Shown: positions 16,662 to 26,354, counted from the first letter of the stretch. The stretch: DNA of 64,000 nucleotides from Antarcticimicrobium sp040365005 (GCF_040365005.1 NZ_BAABWV010000014.1:62001-126000); one strand, 5' to 3'. Made by a program: numbers and translations. The notes: a model not told the origin generated them from the letters alone.

Positions 16662-17297
16662 TTATTCCTCGGCGGCTGCCTCGACCTCTTCGCCTTCGCC
16701 CTCGTCCTCGTTGTCGGAGGAGCGCAGGCCCGACGGGGCCGAGATATTGGCGATGACAAAGTCGCGGTCGATGGTCGGCTTGCTGCCCTTCGGCAGGTCG
16801 ATCGCGGAGATCGTCACGGTATCGCCGACGTTCAGACCGGTCAGATCGACGGTCAGTTTTTCGGGGATATCGCCAGCGGTCACCATCAGTTCGACCTCGG
16901 GGCGCACAACGGTCAGAACGCCGCCCTTCTTGATGCCGGGGGCTTCCTCTTCGTTGAGGAACTCGACCGGGATGAAGAGGTTGATCTTCGAGTTGCGGTG
17001 CAGGCGCATCAGGTCGAGGTGCGTGGGCAGGTCCTTGACCACGTCACGCTGCACGTCGCGGCAGATCACGCGCACGTCGTCGTGCCCGTCAACCTTGAGG
17101 TTGAACAGGGTCGACTTGAACCGGCCTGCGCGCAGCTTCTTCAACAGCTCGTTGAACGGAATCTGGATCGGGAGCGGATCGCTTTCGCCACCGAATACAA
17201 CACCCGGAACCATACCGGCGCGGCGCGCCTGACGAGCGGCGCCCTTGCCTGTCCCCGTCCGTTCCTGGGCTACGAGATCAGGAATCTCACCAGCCAT
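16662..17297 (-). CDS. rplY: 50S ribosomal protein L25 (general stress protein Ctc form)
   Basis: 211 aa 5S-rRNA-binding protein. The start at 17297 (MAGEIPDLVAQERTGTGKG) has GGAG upstream. The N-terminal L25 domain includes RQARRAGMVPGVVFGG, and the C-terminal TL5/Ctc domain ends in an acidic Glu-rich tail from about residue 195. The two-domain length matches the Ctc form found in alphaproteobacteria rather than the 94 aa E. coli form. Confidence 0.95.
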   Translation of the reverse strand: MAGEIPDLVAQERTGTGKGAARQARRAGMVPGVVFGGESDPLPIQIPFNELLKKLRAGRFKSTLFNLKVDGHDDVRVICRDVQRDVVKDLPTHLDLMRLHRNSKINLFIPVEFLNEEEAPGIKKGGVLTVVRPEVELMVTAGDIPEKLTVDLTGLNVGDTVTISAIDLPKGSKPTIDRDFVIANISAPSGLRSSDNEDEGEGEEVEAAAEE

Positions 17298-17424
17298 GAT
17301 ATTTCTCCAATATAAGGGCGGGGCTCCTCCAAGGCTGTAGCCCCGCGTGAAGTCGCGCGTATAGACGAGATGGCCCGCGAGGGAAAGGGGGATTCTCGCC
17401 CGCACCTGCCGGCGCCGACGGCGG

Positions 17425-18045
17425 CTAGTCCAGCACCGTGCGCAGGTGCCCGCCGGCCTCGTTCACCCGGTCGTAGAGCGCGAACTCCTCGGCCCGCGCG
17501 GCCCGCAGCCGTTTGCGCAGGTCGGGGTCGAGCGGGGCCTCGGCCGGGGGCGAGACGTTCTTGCGCCCAAGCTCCACCGGTGCGCCGAAACGCTCTTCGA
17601 GAAAGCGCAGCAGCAGCGGCTGGCTCTCGTAGGCGAAGAGGTGGTGCACCAGAAGCTCGCGCCGGGCCGAGGTGAGAAAGCGGAACTGGCTGCCGATCCG
17701 CGCGTGCCGGGGGGGATCGTCGCGGATCACGTCGCGGACGAAATCGTCAAAGCTCATGGTATCGGTCGCCGCCTCGCGGTCCTCGAGTCGGGCGCGGGTG
17801 CGGTACTTGTACCAGCTTCGGATCTGGTCCTCGGGGTCGCGGATCACAGCCAGACGTTCCGGGGTCAGGCCAAAGGCCGATTTCAGGAACGGTGCAATCT
17901 GGTTGTGAAACCGCTGCGCGGTGATGTGCTTGCGCTGCTTGGAAAAGGCGATGTCGGCGCGCGACCGCAGCGCCACCTCCAGCGCGGTGGTGCCGGTTTT
18001 CGGCACCGCCAGGAACGCCAGCGTCTGCTCGGAGAAGACCAGCAA
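17425..18045 (-). CDS. Sulfotransferase-family protein
   Basis: 206 aa. Residues 13-21 (AVPKTGTTA) match the 5'-phosphosulfate loop of PAPS-dependent sulfotransferases and residues ~89-99 (IRDPEDQIRSW) the 3'-phosphate motif. The protein is short for the family but has both PAPS elements, so it could be active. The acceptor is unknown. It begins 4 bases after the FMN hydroxy-acid dehydrogenase gene and is therefore probably co-transcribed with it. Confidence 0.8.
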   Translation of the reverse strand: MLVFSEQTLAFLAVPKTGTTALEVALRSRADIAFSKQRKHITAQRFHNQIAPFLKSAFGLTPERLAVIRDPEDQIRSWYKYRTRARLEDREAATDTMSFDDFVRDVIRDDPPRHARIGSQFRFLTSARRELLVHHLFAYESQPLLLRFLEERFGAPVELGRKNVSPPAEAPLDPDLRKRLRAARAEEFALYDRVNEAGGHLRTVLD

Positions 18046-18049
18046 GGGC

Positions 18050-19216
18050 TCAGCCCTGCCAGCGTCCGCCGAAATCCTCCGGCACCAGCAGGTTGTGCCG
18101 GCCCAGCTCGGTCACCTTGCGTTCGCCGCAGAGTGCCATGGTGGTGTCCAGTTCCCTCTGGATCACCTCGAGCGCGGTTGTTACCCCCTGTTGCCCCATC
18201 GCGCCCAGCCCGTAGACGAACGCGCGGCCGATCATGGTGCCATTGGCCCCCAGCGCCATCGCCTTCAACACGTCCTGCCCCGAGCGGATGCCGCTGTCGA
18301 GAAAGACCTCGGTGTCGCCGCCGACCGCGTCGAGGATCTCGGGCAGCACGCGGATGGAACTCAGCGCGCCGTCGAGCTGCCGGCCGCCGTGGTTCGACAC
18401 CACGATCGCGTCGGCGCCCAGCTTGGCCGCCATCTTCGCGTCCTCGGCGTCGAGGATGCCCTTGAGGATCACCTTGCCGCCCCATTGCTCCATCAGCTTC
18501 TCGATCTTGCCCCAGTCGAGGGTCGGATCGAATTGCTCGGCGGTCCAGGCGCCGAGTTGCGAGGCATCCGAGACGCCCTTCACATGGCCGACGATATTGC
18601 CGAAATGGCGGCGCTTGGCCCCCAGCATCCCGATCCCCCAGCGCCACTTGGTGGCGAGGTTGGCGATGGTCGCGGGCGTGAGTTTCGGCGGGGCGGAGAG
18701 GCCGTTCTTCAGGTCCTTGTGACGCTGGCCAAGAATTTGCAGGTCGAGCGTGATCACCAGCGCCGAGCACCGCGCATCTTTGGCGCGCTGGATCAGGCGG
18801 CGGACGTAATCCTCGTCCTTCATGGTGTAGAGCTGGAACCAGAACGGCTGGCGGGTGTACTCGGCGACGTCCTCGATCGAGTTGATCGACATGGTCGAGA
18901 GCGTGAAGGGCACCCCGAAGTCATGCGCCGCCTTGGCCGCCTTCATCTCGCCGTCGGCGTGCTGCATCCCGGTCAGCCCGACCGGCGCGAGCGCGACCGG
19001 CATCGTCACGTCCTGGCCGATCATCTGGCTGGCGGTGGAGCGGCCCGACATGTCAACGGCGACCCGCTGGCGCAGGCGGATCTGGTCGAAGTCGGAGACG
19101 TTGTCGCGAAAGGTCTGCTCGGTCCAGCTGCCACTTTCGCAATAGTCGTAGAACATGCGCGGGACGCGGCGATGATAGATGCGCTTGAGGTCCTCGATAT
19201 TGGTGATCACCGGCAT
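18050..19216 (-). CDS. FMN-dependent alpha-hydroxy-acid dehydrogenase (L-lactate dehydrogenase type)
   Basis: 388 aa TIM-barrel flavoprotein. The catalytic histidine lies in the strictly conserved SNHGGRQLDGA motif, FMN-binding elements include LAPVGLTG, and FLDSGIRSG and GRAFVYGL are also seen. The start at 19216 (MPVITNIEDLKRIYHRRVPRMF) matches family members; an upstream in-frame start at 19243 is less likely. Lactate is the best-guess substrate from overall resemblance to LldD; glycolate or mandelate cannot be excluded. Confidence 0.9.
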   Translation of the reverse strand: MPVITNIEDLKRIYHRRVPRMFYDYCESGSWTEQTFRDNVSDFDQIRLRQRVAVDMSGRSTASQMIGQDVTMPVALAPVGLTGMQHADGEMKAAKAAHDFGVPFTLSTMSINSIEDVAEYTRQPFWFQLYTMKDEDYVRRLIQRAKDARCSALVITLDLQILGQRHKDLKNGLSAPPKLTPATIANLATKWRWGIGMLGAKRRHFGNIVGHVKGVSDASQLGAWTAEQFDPTLDWGKIEKLMEQWGGKVILKGILDAEDAKMAAKLGADAIVVSNHGGRQLDGALSSIRVLPEILDAVGGDTEVFLDSGIRSGQDVLKAMALGANGTMIGRAFVYGLGAMGQQGVTTALEVIQRELDTTMALCGERKVTELGRHNLLVPEDFGGRWQG

Positions 19217-19365
19217 GACGCGCGTCCCCTTTGGCCAACTCACTGGTCAGGATTGGTTACCAATGCGCGCGGAAATAGACAATGCGGCAATTGGATGGGG
19301 CGCGATGCACGGCCCGACCGGGGCCGGATCGCCACGCGCAGCGCGGTGTTCAGCCGGCCGTCGGT

Positions 19366-20937
19366 TCAGATCGTTTCGACCTTGCCCCGATAGACCGCGA
19401 CGATGTGGTTGTCGGCGGCGGCAGCCAGCGCGGCAATCTCGCGCTGCTGGTCCTCGCTCAGAACGCCCCCGTCCGGGGCGGCGGCGATCGCCGAGAGGGC
19501 CTGGTCGCGGGCCACCTCGAAGGCGCCGCGGCGGCCCGATGCCTCGTAATCGTCGCGGCCCATCCGCTGAAACACCCGAGGGGTGAACTGGTCGCGGCAA
19601 CCGGTCACGGTGTGATCGCTGTCAAGGAAATGCCCGCCAACGCGGATCTGGCGCATCTCGTCCCAGTTGAGCGCCGCCTCGCTGATCTCCGGCACACGGA
19701 GGAAGCGGCGGATCATCGCACCGACCTCGTTGTCGAGCACCGCCTGCACCGGGCTGAACACGGTGGCGCATTCCAGCTGTCCGACCCCGCCGAGGATATC
19801 GGCGCCGCTCAGCGCCACGGTCTGCATCAGCAGCGCGCGCTCGGCCATCGACTGGTGGTCGGCGTCGGGCGTGTCGGACCCGGACCCGTAGGTATGGGCC
19901 AAAAGGCCGAAGCCCTGCTTGACCATCTGGATCGACAGGCTGGCGGCCTGCATCGCCTCGACGCTGGCCTGCAGCGCGCTGCCGGTGCGCATGTCGAGCG
20001 CGAACATCAGTGGCGTGGCGATCACCGGCAGGCCGGGGGACAGGACATGCGCCATCGTCACCATGCCGACGATCTCGGCCACCGCCATCAGCGCAAGACC
20101 GGCCACTGACAAGGGCGCGGTGCCCCCGGCGGAGGGCAGCGAGCAGGCATGCACCGGCACCCCGTAGCGGCCGCATTGCAGGATCACCTCGGTATCCATG
20201 TGTTTGAATTCCAGCGGCGAGAAGGAACAGGTGATCGTGCTGGTCGAGGGGTGGGCACGCAAGGCGTCCTCACCCCCGGCGGCAATGGCGGCGATCCTCA
20301 GGAGATAGTCGATGTTTTCCTTTTGATAGGGCTGCATCCAGACGTGCTTGTCGGTGTGCCCGGTGATGCGGGCATAGGAATGGATATCCGCCGTCACCTC
20401 CGGCACGCCGTGCACGAAGGGGTGCGCGATGAAGCCGACCTGGTCGAGGGTGTCAGCCACGGCGGCGATCTCGCCCACGGCACGCAGGTCCATGTTGCGA
20501 TAGCTGGCGTCGCGCGGATCGACATAGCCATGCGCCCCGGTGCCGGTGCGCAGGACAAAGCCGTGATCCGCGCGCGGCAGGTCGATGTCGCGGGCGCGGG
20601 TCTTGCCGCACAGCCGCGCGCTCTTGGGCGTGGCGGCCAGCGCCTCTTCGATCAGCGCGCGGGGCAGGCGCAGCCGGCCGGCCTCGGCCCCCTCGCGCGC
20701 GCCGGCGGCGATCAACGCGGCCTTGGCGGCGGGATGCACGATCATCACGCCGTAACCTTCCAGCAGGCTCAGGGCGCGCGCCTTGAGAAACTCCATCCGG
20801 TCGCTGTCGAGAAACCCGAACCCGGCGCGCGGGCCGATCACATGTTCAAGCGAAAAGGCATCCGCGGCGGCGCGGCTGACCGGCGGGTTGTTGCGGCCAC
20901 GGCGGCGGCGCGGGGTCTGGGGGTTGCTCTCGGCCAT
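19366..20937 (-). CDS. Trimethylamine methyltransferase (MttB) family protein, non-pyrrolysine
   Basis: 523 aa. Overall sequence matches the MttB/COG5598 family (for example GFGFLDSDRMEFL, ITGHTDKHVWMQPY, GSGSDTPDADHQSM and LGGVGQLECATVFSPVQ). No in-frame amber codon interrupts the gene, so it is a non-pyrrolysine member of the type that methylates corrinoid proteins from quaternary amines in some bacteria. No corrinoid protein or methyltransferase partner is adjacent. The Arg-rich N-terminus (residues 9-16) is unusual. ATG 20937 is preferred because upstream residues are not family-like. Confidence 0.85.
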   Translation of the reverse strand: MAESNPQTPRRRRGRNNPPVSRAAADAFSLEHVIGPRAGFGFLDSDRMEFLKARALSLLEGYGVMIVHPAAKAALIAAGAREGAEAGRLRLPRALIEEALAATPKSARLCGKTRARDIDLPRADHGFVLRTGTGAHGYVDPRDASYRNMDLRAVGEIAAVADTLDQVGFIAHPFVHGVPEVTADIHSYARITGHTDKHVWMQPYQKENIDYLLRIAAIAAGGEDALRAHPSTSTITCSFSPLEFKHMDTEVILQCGRYGVPVHACSLPSAGGTAPLSVAGLALMAVAEIVGMVTMAHVLSPGLPVIATPLMFALDMRTGSALQASVEAMQAASLSIQMVKQGFGLLAHTYGSGSDTPDADHQSMAERALLMQTVALSGADILGGVGQLECATVFSPVQAVLDNEVGAMIRRFLRVPEISEAALNWDEMRQIRVGGHFLDSDHTVTGCRDQFTPRVFQRMGRDDYEASGRRGAFEVARDQALSAIAAAPDGGVLSEDQQREIAALAAAADNHIVAVYRGKVETI

Positions 20938-21051
20938 ATCTGATCCTCTCCTGGCGAAAAGAAAAGCATGGCACATACCGATTCCGCTCACTGCCTGCCG
21001 ACTTGAGCGAGAAAAAGGATAGCGAGGGCCGGGACCCGATCAAGGAAAACT

Positions 21052-21843
21052 TCAGGCGCGGTGCGCCCCGTCGGCCAGCGACTTGACGAAATCGAGAACC
21101 TCGGTCACCGGCTTGCCCGCCGCGATCTGGCTGACGATGGCCGAGCCGACGACGGCGCCGTCGGCGACGCTGGCGATGGCCTGCGATTTCTCCGGCGTGT
21201 TGATGCCGAACCCGACAATGATCGGGATGTCGGTGCCGGCCTTGATCCGGGCCACCTCGGGGCCGACATCGGTCGCCTCGGCTTCGGCCGAGCCGGTGAT
21301 GCCGGTGATCGAGACGTAATAGACGAACCCGGAGGTGTTCTGCAGCACCTTGGGCAGACGCTTGTCATCGGTGGTGGGTGTGGCAAGGCGGATGAAGTTC
21401 AGCCCGGCCTTCTGCGCCGGGATGCACAACTCGTCATCCTCTTCGGGCGGCAGGTCCACCACGATCAGCCCGTCGATCCCGGCCGATTTGGCATCGGCAA
21501 GGAAGGTATCGACGCCGCGATTGTAGATCGGGTTGTAATAGCCCATCAGCACGATCGGCGTCTGGTCGTCGGTCTTGCGGAACTCGGTCGCCAGATCGAG
21601 GGTCCGTTGCAGGGTCATGCCGGCCTCGAGCGCGCGTTGCCCGGCGGCCTGGATGGTGGGGCCGTCGGCCATCGGATCGGTGAAGGGCAGGCCCAGCTCG
21701 ATGATGTCGACCCCGGCGCCGGGCAGCCCCTTTACCACCTCGAGCGAGGTGGCGTAATCCGGATCGCCCGCCATGACATAGGCGACAAAGGCCTTTTGGT
21801 CCTGCGCCTTCAGCGCGGCGAATTTGGCATCGATGCGTGTCAT
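21052..21843 (-). CDS. trpA: Tryptophan synthase alpha chain
   Basis: 263 aa TIM-barrel subunit that cleaves indole-glycerol phosphate. The catalytic Glu is in IIELGLPFTDPMADGPTIQ with the substrate Asp in LIVVDLPPEE; the phosphate-binding segment IIVGFGINTPE is also intact. ATG 21843 is followed by the typical MTRIDAKFAALKA. It faces away from ychF and is separated from trpB by seven unrelated genes. Confidence 0.96.
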   Translation of the reverse strand: MTRIDAKFAALKAQDQKAFVAYVMAGDPDYATSLEVVKGLPGAGVDIIELGLPFTDPMADGPTIQAAGQRALEAGMTLQRTLDLATEFRKTDDQTPIVLMGYYNPIYNRGVDTFLADAKSAGIDGLIVVDLPPEEDDELCIPAQKAGLNFIRLATPTTDDKRLPKVLQNTSGFVYYVSITGITGSAEAEATDVGPEVARIKAGTDIPIIVGFGINTPEKSQAIASVADGAVVGSAIVSQIAAGKPVTEVLDFVKSLADGAHRA

Positions 21844-21991
21844 GAACGGCCCCCGTCTGTGTTGCGGCATGGTTTGGCGAATACGCCGGTGGAAATCAAT
21901 GCCTAAGGCATGCGGCGCGGCGACATGGGCCGTTGCAGAGCGCGGTTCCAGCGCATAGAAGGCGCCAAAACCGATGATGCGGAGGGCCGAG

Positions 21992-23089
21992 ATGGGCTTC
22001 AAGATGGGAATCGTGGGGCTGCCCAACGTGGGCAAGTCCACGCTGTTCAACGCGCTGACCAAGACCGCCGCGGCGCAGGCGGCGAATTTCCCGTTCTGCA
22101 CGATCGAGCCCAACGTGGGCGAGGTCGCGGTGCCTGACGCGCGGCTCGACAAGCTGGCGGCGGCCTCGGGCAGCAAGCAGATCATCCCGACGCGGATGAC
22201 CTTCGTCGATATCGCCGGGCTGGTGAAGGGCGCCTCCAAGGGCGAGGGGCTGGGAAACCAGTTCCTGGCCAATATCCGCGAGGTCGACGCCATCGCCCAT
22301 GTGCTGCGCTGTTTCGAGGATGGCGACGTCACCCATGTCGAGGGGCGCGTCGATCCGGTGGCCGACGCCGAGGTGATCGAGACCGAGCTGATGCTGGCCG
22401 ACCTGGAAAGCATCGAGAAGCGCCGTGCCAACCTGGTGCGCAAGCTCAAGGGCAACGACAAGGAGGCGCAGCAGCAGGACCGCCTTCTGGCTGCCGCCCA
22501 GGCCGCGATCGAAGAGGGCAAGCCCGCCCGCGTGGTCGAGGTCGACGCCGATGACGCCAAGGCGTGGAAGATGCTGCAACTGCTCAGCACCAAGCCGGTG
22601 CTCTATGTCTGCAACGTCTCCGAGGCAGAGGCCGCGAGTGGCAACGCCCATTCCGAGGCGGTCGCGGCCATGGCCGCCGCCGAGGGCAATTCGCACGTGG
22701 TCATCAGCGCCAAGATCGAAGAGGAAATCAGCCAGCTTGACCCTGAAGAGGCGCAGATGTTCCTCGAGGAGATGGGGTTGGAGGAGGCCGGGCTCGACCG
22801 GTTGATCCGCGCCGGCTACGAGTTGCTGCACCTGGAAACCTATTTTACCGTTGGCCCGAAAGAGGCGCGCGCCTGGACCATTCCGCATGGCACCACCGCG
22901 CCGCAGGCCGCCGGGGTGATCCACGGCGATTTCGAGCGGGGCTTCATCCGGGCCGAAACCATCGCCTATGAGGATTTCATCGCCAATGGCGGCGAACAGG
23001 GCGCCAAGGAGGCCGGCAAGATGCGGGCCGAGGGCAAATCCTATGTCGTCAGTGACGGCGACGTGATGCATTTCCTGTTCAACACCTGA
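21992..23089 (+). CDS. ychF: YchF family ATPase/GTPase
   Basis: 365 aa, the standard length. The P-loop is GLPNVGKSTLFNAL (residues ~8-21), followed by the switch region FVDIAGLVKGASKGEGLGNQFL and a C-terminal TGS domain (ETYFTVGPKEARAWTI). YchF binds ATP rather than GTP, associates with ribosomes and affects stress responses. GGAGG lies six bases before ATG 21992; an upstream ATG at 21974 is less likely. Confidence 0.96.
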   Translation: MGFKMGIVGLPNVGKSTLFNALTKTAAAQAANFPFCTIEPNVGEVAVPDARLDKLAAASGSKQIIPTRMTFVDIAGLVKGASKGEGLGNQFLANIREVDAIAHVLRCFEDGDVTHVEGRVDPVADAEVIETELMLADLESIEKRRANLVRKLKGNDKEAQQQDRLLAAAQAAIEEGKPARVVEVDADDAKAWKMLQLLSTKPVLYVCNVSEAEAASGNAHSEAVAAMAAAEGNSHVVISAKIEEEISQLDPEEAQMFLEEMGLEEAGLDRLIRAGYELLHLETYFTVGPKEARAWTIPHGTTAPQAAGVIHGDFERGFIRAETIAYEDFIANGGEQGAKEAGKMRAEGKSYVVSDGDVMHFLFNT

Positions 23090-23100
23090 CCCGGACGGAC

Positions 23101-23127
23101 CGCGCGGCGGCGATGGTCCGCCGCGCG
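23101..23127. terminator. GC hairpin between convergent ychF and apbE
   Basis: CGCGCGGCGG and CCGCCGCGCG form a perfect 10-bp stem with a 7-base loop. There is no T-run on either strand, so it may be a stalling hairpin rather than a standard terminator. It is 12 bases after the ychF stop. Confidence 0.5.
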
Positions 23128-23173
23128 CCGTCACGAACATCAGAAAATTGAACCCTGGCCGGAACCCGCGGGC

Positions 23174-24154
23174 TTATTGCCCCGCTGCCGGGGACTTTGC
23201 CGCTGGCTCTTGGTCGAACAGCCGCCCGACGCCGACTTCCCGTGTGCTGCCATTCGCATTGCGCAGGAGGAACAGGGCGTCGAGTTCCCTCGTCTTCGCA
23301 AGTGCCGCGCCTTTTTCCGGGCCGAGCACCATGAGCGCCGTCGCCCAGGCATCGGCCTCGGCACAGGTCCGGGCCACCACGGTGACAGAGGCCGGCGAGG
23401 CGATCAGCGGCGCGCCACGGGCCGGGTCCATGGTGTGCGACAGGCGGCGGCCCTGCACCTCGACCCAGTGGCGATAATCCCCCGAGGTCGCCACGGCGGC
23501 ATCTTGAAGCGCAAGGACGGAATGGGGGGTGCGGCGCGCGGGGTCGGGGGCCTCCACCGCCACGCTCCAGGCCTGCCCGTCGGGCCGCAGTCCAAGCGCG
23601 CGCATCTCGCCGTCGACCCCGACGAGGGCATTCGCGATGCCGTGGTCGCGCAGGGTTTCGGCCAGCCGATCGACGCCGTAGCCCTTGGCGATGCCGTTCA
23701 GGTCGAGCGCGACGGGCGCGGTCTTACGCACATGAGTTTCGCCGATTTCCAGTGCCGCCTGCGCGGGCAGGCGGTCAGCCGTCATCGCGGCGCGGATTCC
23801 ATCGGGCGTCGCGGCCTCGGGGCCAAAGCCCCAGGCCGTCACCGCATCGCCCATGCCGATGTCAAAGGCCCCGCCCGAGGCACGCCCGATTTCAAGGCCG
23901 AGGCGCAGGACCTCTCTCAACCGATCCGGCACCGTCGCCTGCGTGCCCACCAGCGCCGCGTTGAGGCGCATCAGGTCGCTGTCGGGTTTCCAGGTGGACA
24001 TCTGCGCGTCCACCTCGTCGACCGCTGCCTGCAGCGCCGTGCGCAGCGGGGCGGGGTCGAAGCCCGGTGCGGCAAAGAACAACGCCGACCAGCGCGTGCC
24101 CATGGTCGGGCCGTTCAGGGCATGGCGTTCCGGCTCAATAGACGTCTTCGACAT
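23174..24154 (-). CDS. apbE: FAD:protein FMN transferase (ApbE family)
   Basis: 326 aa enzyme that attaches FMN from FAD to a Thr/Ser of partner proteins. Family motifs are visible: GPTMGTRWSALFF (residues ~15-27), ALDLNGIAKGYGVDRLA around residue 180, and SGDYRHWVEVQGRRLSHTMDP with the metal-binding region. It overlaps the flavoprotein gene by 20 bases, so the two are co-translated. Unlike most ApbE proteins, it starts without a hydrophobic signal or lipobox, and no upstream in-frame start adds one. Its likely client is the DUF2271 protein two genes upstream. Confidence 0.93.
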   Translation of the reverse strand: MSKTSIEPERHALNGPTMGTRWSALFFAAPGFDPAPLRTALQAAVDEVDAQMSTWKPDSDLMRLNAALVGTQATVPDRLREVLRLGLEIGRASGGAFDIGMGDAVTAWGFGPEAATPDGIRAAMTADRLPAQAALEIGETHVRKTAPVALDLNGIAKGYGVDRLAETLRDHGIANALVGVDGEMRALGLRPDGQAWSVAVEAPDPARRTPHSVLALQDAAVATSGDYRHWVEVQGRRLSHTMDPARGAPLIASPASVTVVARTCAEADAWATALMVLGPEKGAALAKTRELDALFLLRNANGSTREVGVGRLFDQEPAAKSPAAGQ

Positions 24155-26342
24155 ATCGTCCCTCTGCTTTCAGAACCGCAAGGGTGAGGCCGCTTGGCGC
24201 GAGGATCTCGGTCAGCGCGTCGGCCACGCCCGTCGCCATGCCACGCCCGCCGCAGACCATCACGCGGGCCCCGTCGTGGATGAGCTGCGCGACCTGCGCC
24301 TTGTCACCGCGCAGCGCGTCCTGCACGTATTCGGGCCGGTTCCCGCGCGAGACCGCCGTGATCAACCGTGTCAGGCGGCCCTGTTCCTGCCATGCGGGCA
24401 TTTCCTTGTCATAGAAAAAGTCGCTGTCGGGGCGGCGCATCCCGAAAAAAAGGTGAATGGGTCGTCCTCGCGTGTTGTCGCGCACGAAACCTGCCAGCGG
24501 ACCGATGCCGGTTCCGGCGCCGATCAGGATCAGGGGGGCGCGGCCCCGGCCCGGTTTGAACCCGGGATTTCGACGCAGAAAGGCGGTCACCGTCTGCCCG
24601 GGCTCCAGCGCGGTCAGTTGGGCGGAGGCGAGGCCGCCGGGATGCTTTTTGACCACGATCTCGATAAACCCGTCGCGGCGCGAGGAGGCGAGCGAGTAGG
24701 AGCGCGGCACAGCGCTGCCTTCGGGCAGGATGTTGATCAGGTCGCCCGCCTCGAACCGGGCAAAACCGGCGCCGGTCAGCCGCTGCCAGAGCGTTGGACG
24801 CGGCAGGGCAAAACGCAGGATCGCGGTCGGGGCCTGCACTTCGGCGCCGTAGTCGCGGCGCGAGATCAGGGTCAGCACCTGCGTCACCGGAGGAACCGGC
24901 TGGTGCGACAGCTCCAGTTTGATCCCCATAGCCTCACCGAGCGCGCGCCCCCAGCGGGCGAAGTCCTGTGGCGACTGGCGGTTGATGGTGTCGAGCGGCA
25001 GGAGAGCGGGCCAGCCCTTTGCCTCGGCCGCTGCGGCGACCGATTTCGCGAATGCGCAAAAGGCGGGAAAGCTGCGATCGCCAAAGCCGAGAACGGCCAG
25101 CGGTGCGGTGGGCGCGCTGTCGGCGGCGGCCAGCCGGTCGAGAAACCCCTTGGCCGAGGCCGGTGCGCCGCCGTCGCCATAGGTTGCGGCCAGCACGATG
25201 ATCCGCTTGGCGCCGGTGTAGCGGCGCGGCGCGAAACCCGACATGGGCGCGACATGCACGCTTTGACCGGCCTGCGTCAGCGCCGCATGAAGGGTCGCGG
25301 CAAAGCCCCAAGTGCTGCCGCCCTCGCTGCCGACGAGCAGGATCGTCTCGGCCCGCGCCGCCGGTTGATTGCCCCGGATGCGGGGCCGCCCGCGCCGCCC
25401 GGCGAGCCAGGTCAGAACGCCGGTCGCCGCCAACGCGGGCACGCCGAGCGCCATCAGCCCGAGCACGAGGCCAAGCGTTGCGGCGCCCTGACCGGTGTGC
25501 AACATGTAGATGGTTTCCGAAACGCGATCCCACCCGCTCAGGTCAGCCCAGGTCAGCAGCCCCCCGGTACCCTGGTCGAGATAGCCGGTGCCCTGGTCCG
25601 TCTTGAGCGTGAAGACATCGGTCGCGTCACCGGGATAGGGAAAGCTCAGCTCTCGCAGGTCGGCCACCGGCGTTTCGGCCAGGCCTGCCAACTGGTCGAG
25701 CGCAACGCCCATCTCGCCGCTGACCTCGGTCGGAAAGACCGGAGTGGCGCCGTCATCGGGCAGCAGATCGAAGGTCGAGGCGGTCATCCACAGGGCTGTC
25801 ACGGACGACAGGGTCAGGCCGATCACCGCGATCCGGGCGATCTCGACATGCAGCCGCCCGGCAAGCGGCCCGCGCAGGGGCGCGAACCAGCGTTTCCACC
25901 CACCCACGCGCCGCGCGACCAGGGCCGCGCCCGAAAGAGCGAGGATCAGCATCGCCGCCGCCCCCAGGGCCATGGCGATGCGCCCGCCGTCCCCGAGGAA
26001 CAGCGAGCGGTGCAGGTTGGTGAGCCAGCGGTGCAGCTGGTTGGGGTCGGCAGACCCCACGCCCTGACCGGTGGCGGGGTCGATCACGGCGGCCCCCGGG
26101 GTTCCCTGATCGAACCAATAGGCGGTGATCCGGCCCGAGGGGGCACGGCGGATCTGCTCGACGCCCGGATAGGCCGCATGGATACGGTCGACGAGGGTGG
26201 CGACCGTCAGGCCGGACTCGGCCTGCGGCGCGGCGATCCGCTCGGCTGCGGGGAAGACCGACAGGGCCACCCCGCTCAGGCTCAGGACCACGAGGAGCGC
26301 GAACGCCAGAAGGCCCGGCCAGCGATGGAGTGCGCGGATCAT
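24135..26342 (-). CDS. Transmembrane PepSY/flavodoxin/ferredoxin-reductase fusion (NADPH-flavin oxidoreductase)
   Basis: 735 aa. Residues 1-310 form a PepSY_TM region with four hydrophobic segments (about 9-28, 121-141, 167-187 and 288-310) around periplasmic PepSY-like loops. Residues ~333-460 look like flavodoxin (LLVGSEGGSTWGFA, LAATYGDGGAP, LGFGDRSFPAFC), and ~475-735 like a CysJ-type reductase: FAD motif PRSYSLASS, nucleotide motif LIGAGTGIGPLAGF, C-terminal EGRYVEDVY. It should pass electrons from cytosolic NAD(P)H across the membrane. The genes upstream and downstream encode a flavin-bearing acceptor and ApbE. Confidence 0.92.
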   Translation of the reverse strand: MIRALHRWPGLLAFALLVVLSLSGVALSVFPAAERIAAPQAESGLTVATLVDRIHAAYPGVEQIRRAPSGRITAYWFDQGTPGAAVIDPATGQGVGSADPNQLHRWLTNLHRSLFLGDGGRIAMALGAAAMLILALSGAALVARRVGGWKRWFAPLRGPLAGRLHVEIARIAVIGLTLSSVTALWMTASTFDLLPDDGATPVFPTEVSGEMGVALDQLAGLAETPVADLRELSFPYPGDATDVFTLKTDQGTGYLDQGTGGLLTWADLSGWDRVSETIYMLHTGQGAATLGLVLGLMALGVPALAATGVLTWLAGRRGRPRIRGNQPAARAETILLVGSEGGSTWGFAATLHAALTQAGQSVHVAPMSGFAPRRYTGAKRIIVLAATYGDGGAPASAKGFLDRLAAADSAPTAPLAVLGFGDRSFPAFCAFAKSVAAAAEAKGWPALLPLDTINRQSPQDFARWGRALGEAMGIKLELSHQPVPPVTQVLTLISRRDYGAEVQAPTAILRFALPRPTLWQRLTGAGFARFEAGDLINILPEGSAVPRSYSLASSRRDGFIEIVVKKHPGGLASAQLTALEPGQTVTAFLRRNPGFKPGRGRAPLILIGAGTGIGPLAGFVRDNTRGRPIHLFFGMRRPDSDFFYDKEMPAWQEQGRLTRLITAVSRGNRPEYVQDALRGDKAQVAQLIHDGARVMVCGGRGMATGVADALTEILAPSGLTLAVLKAEGRYVEDVY

Positions 26343-26354
26343 GGCCCTGTCTCC

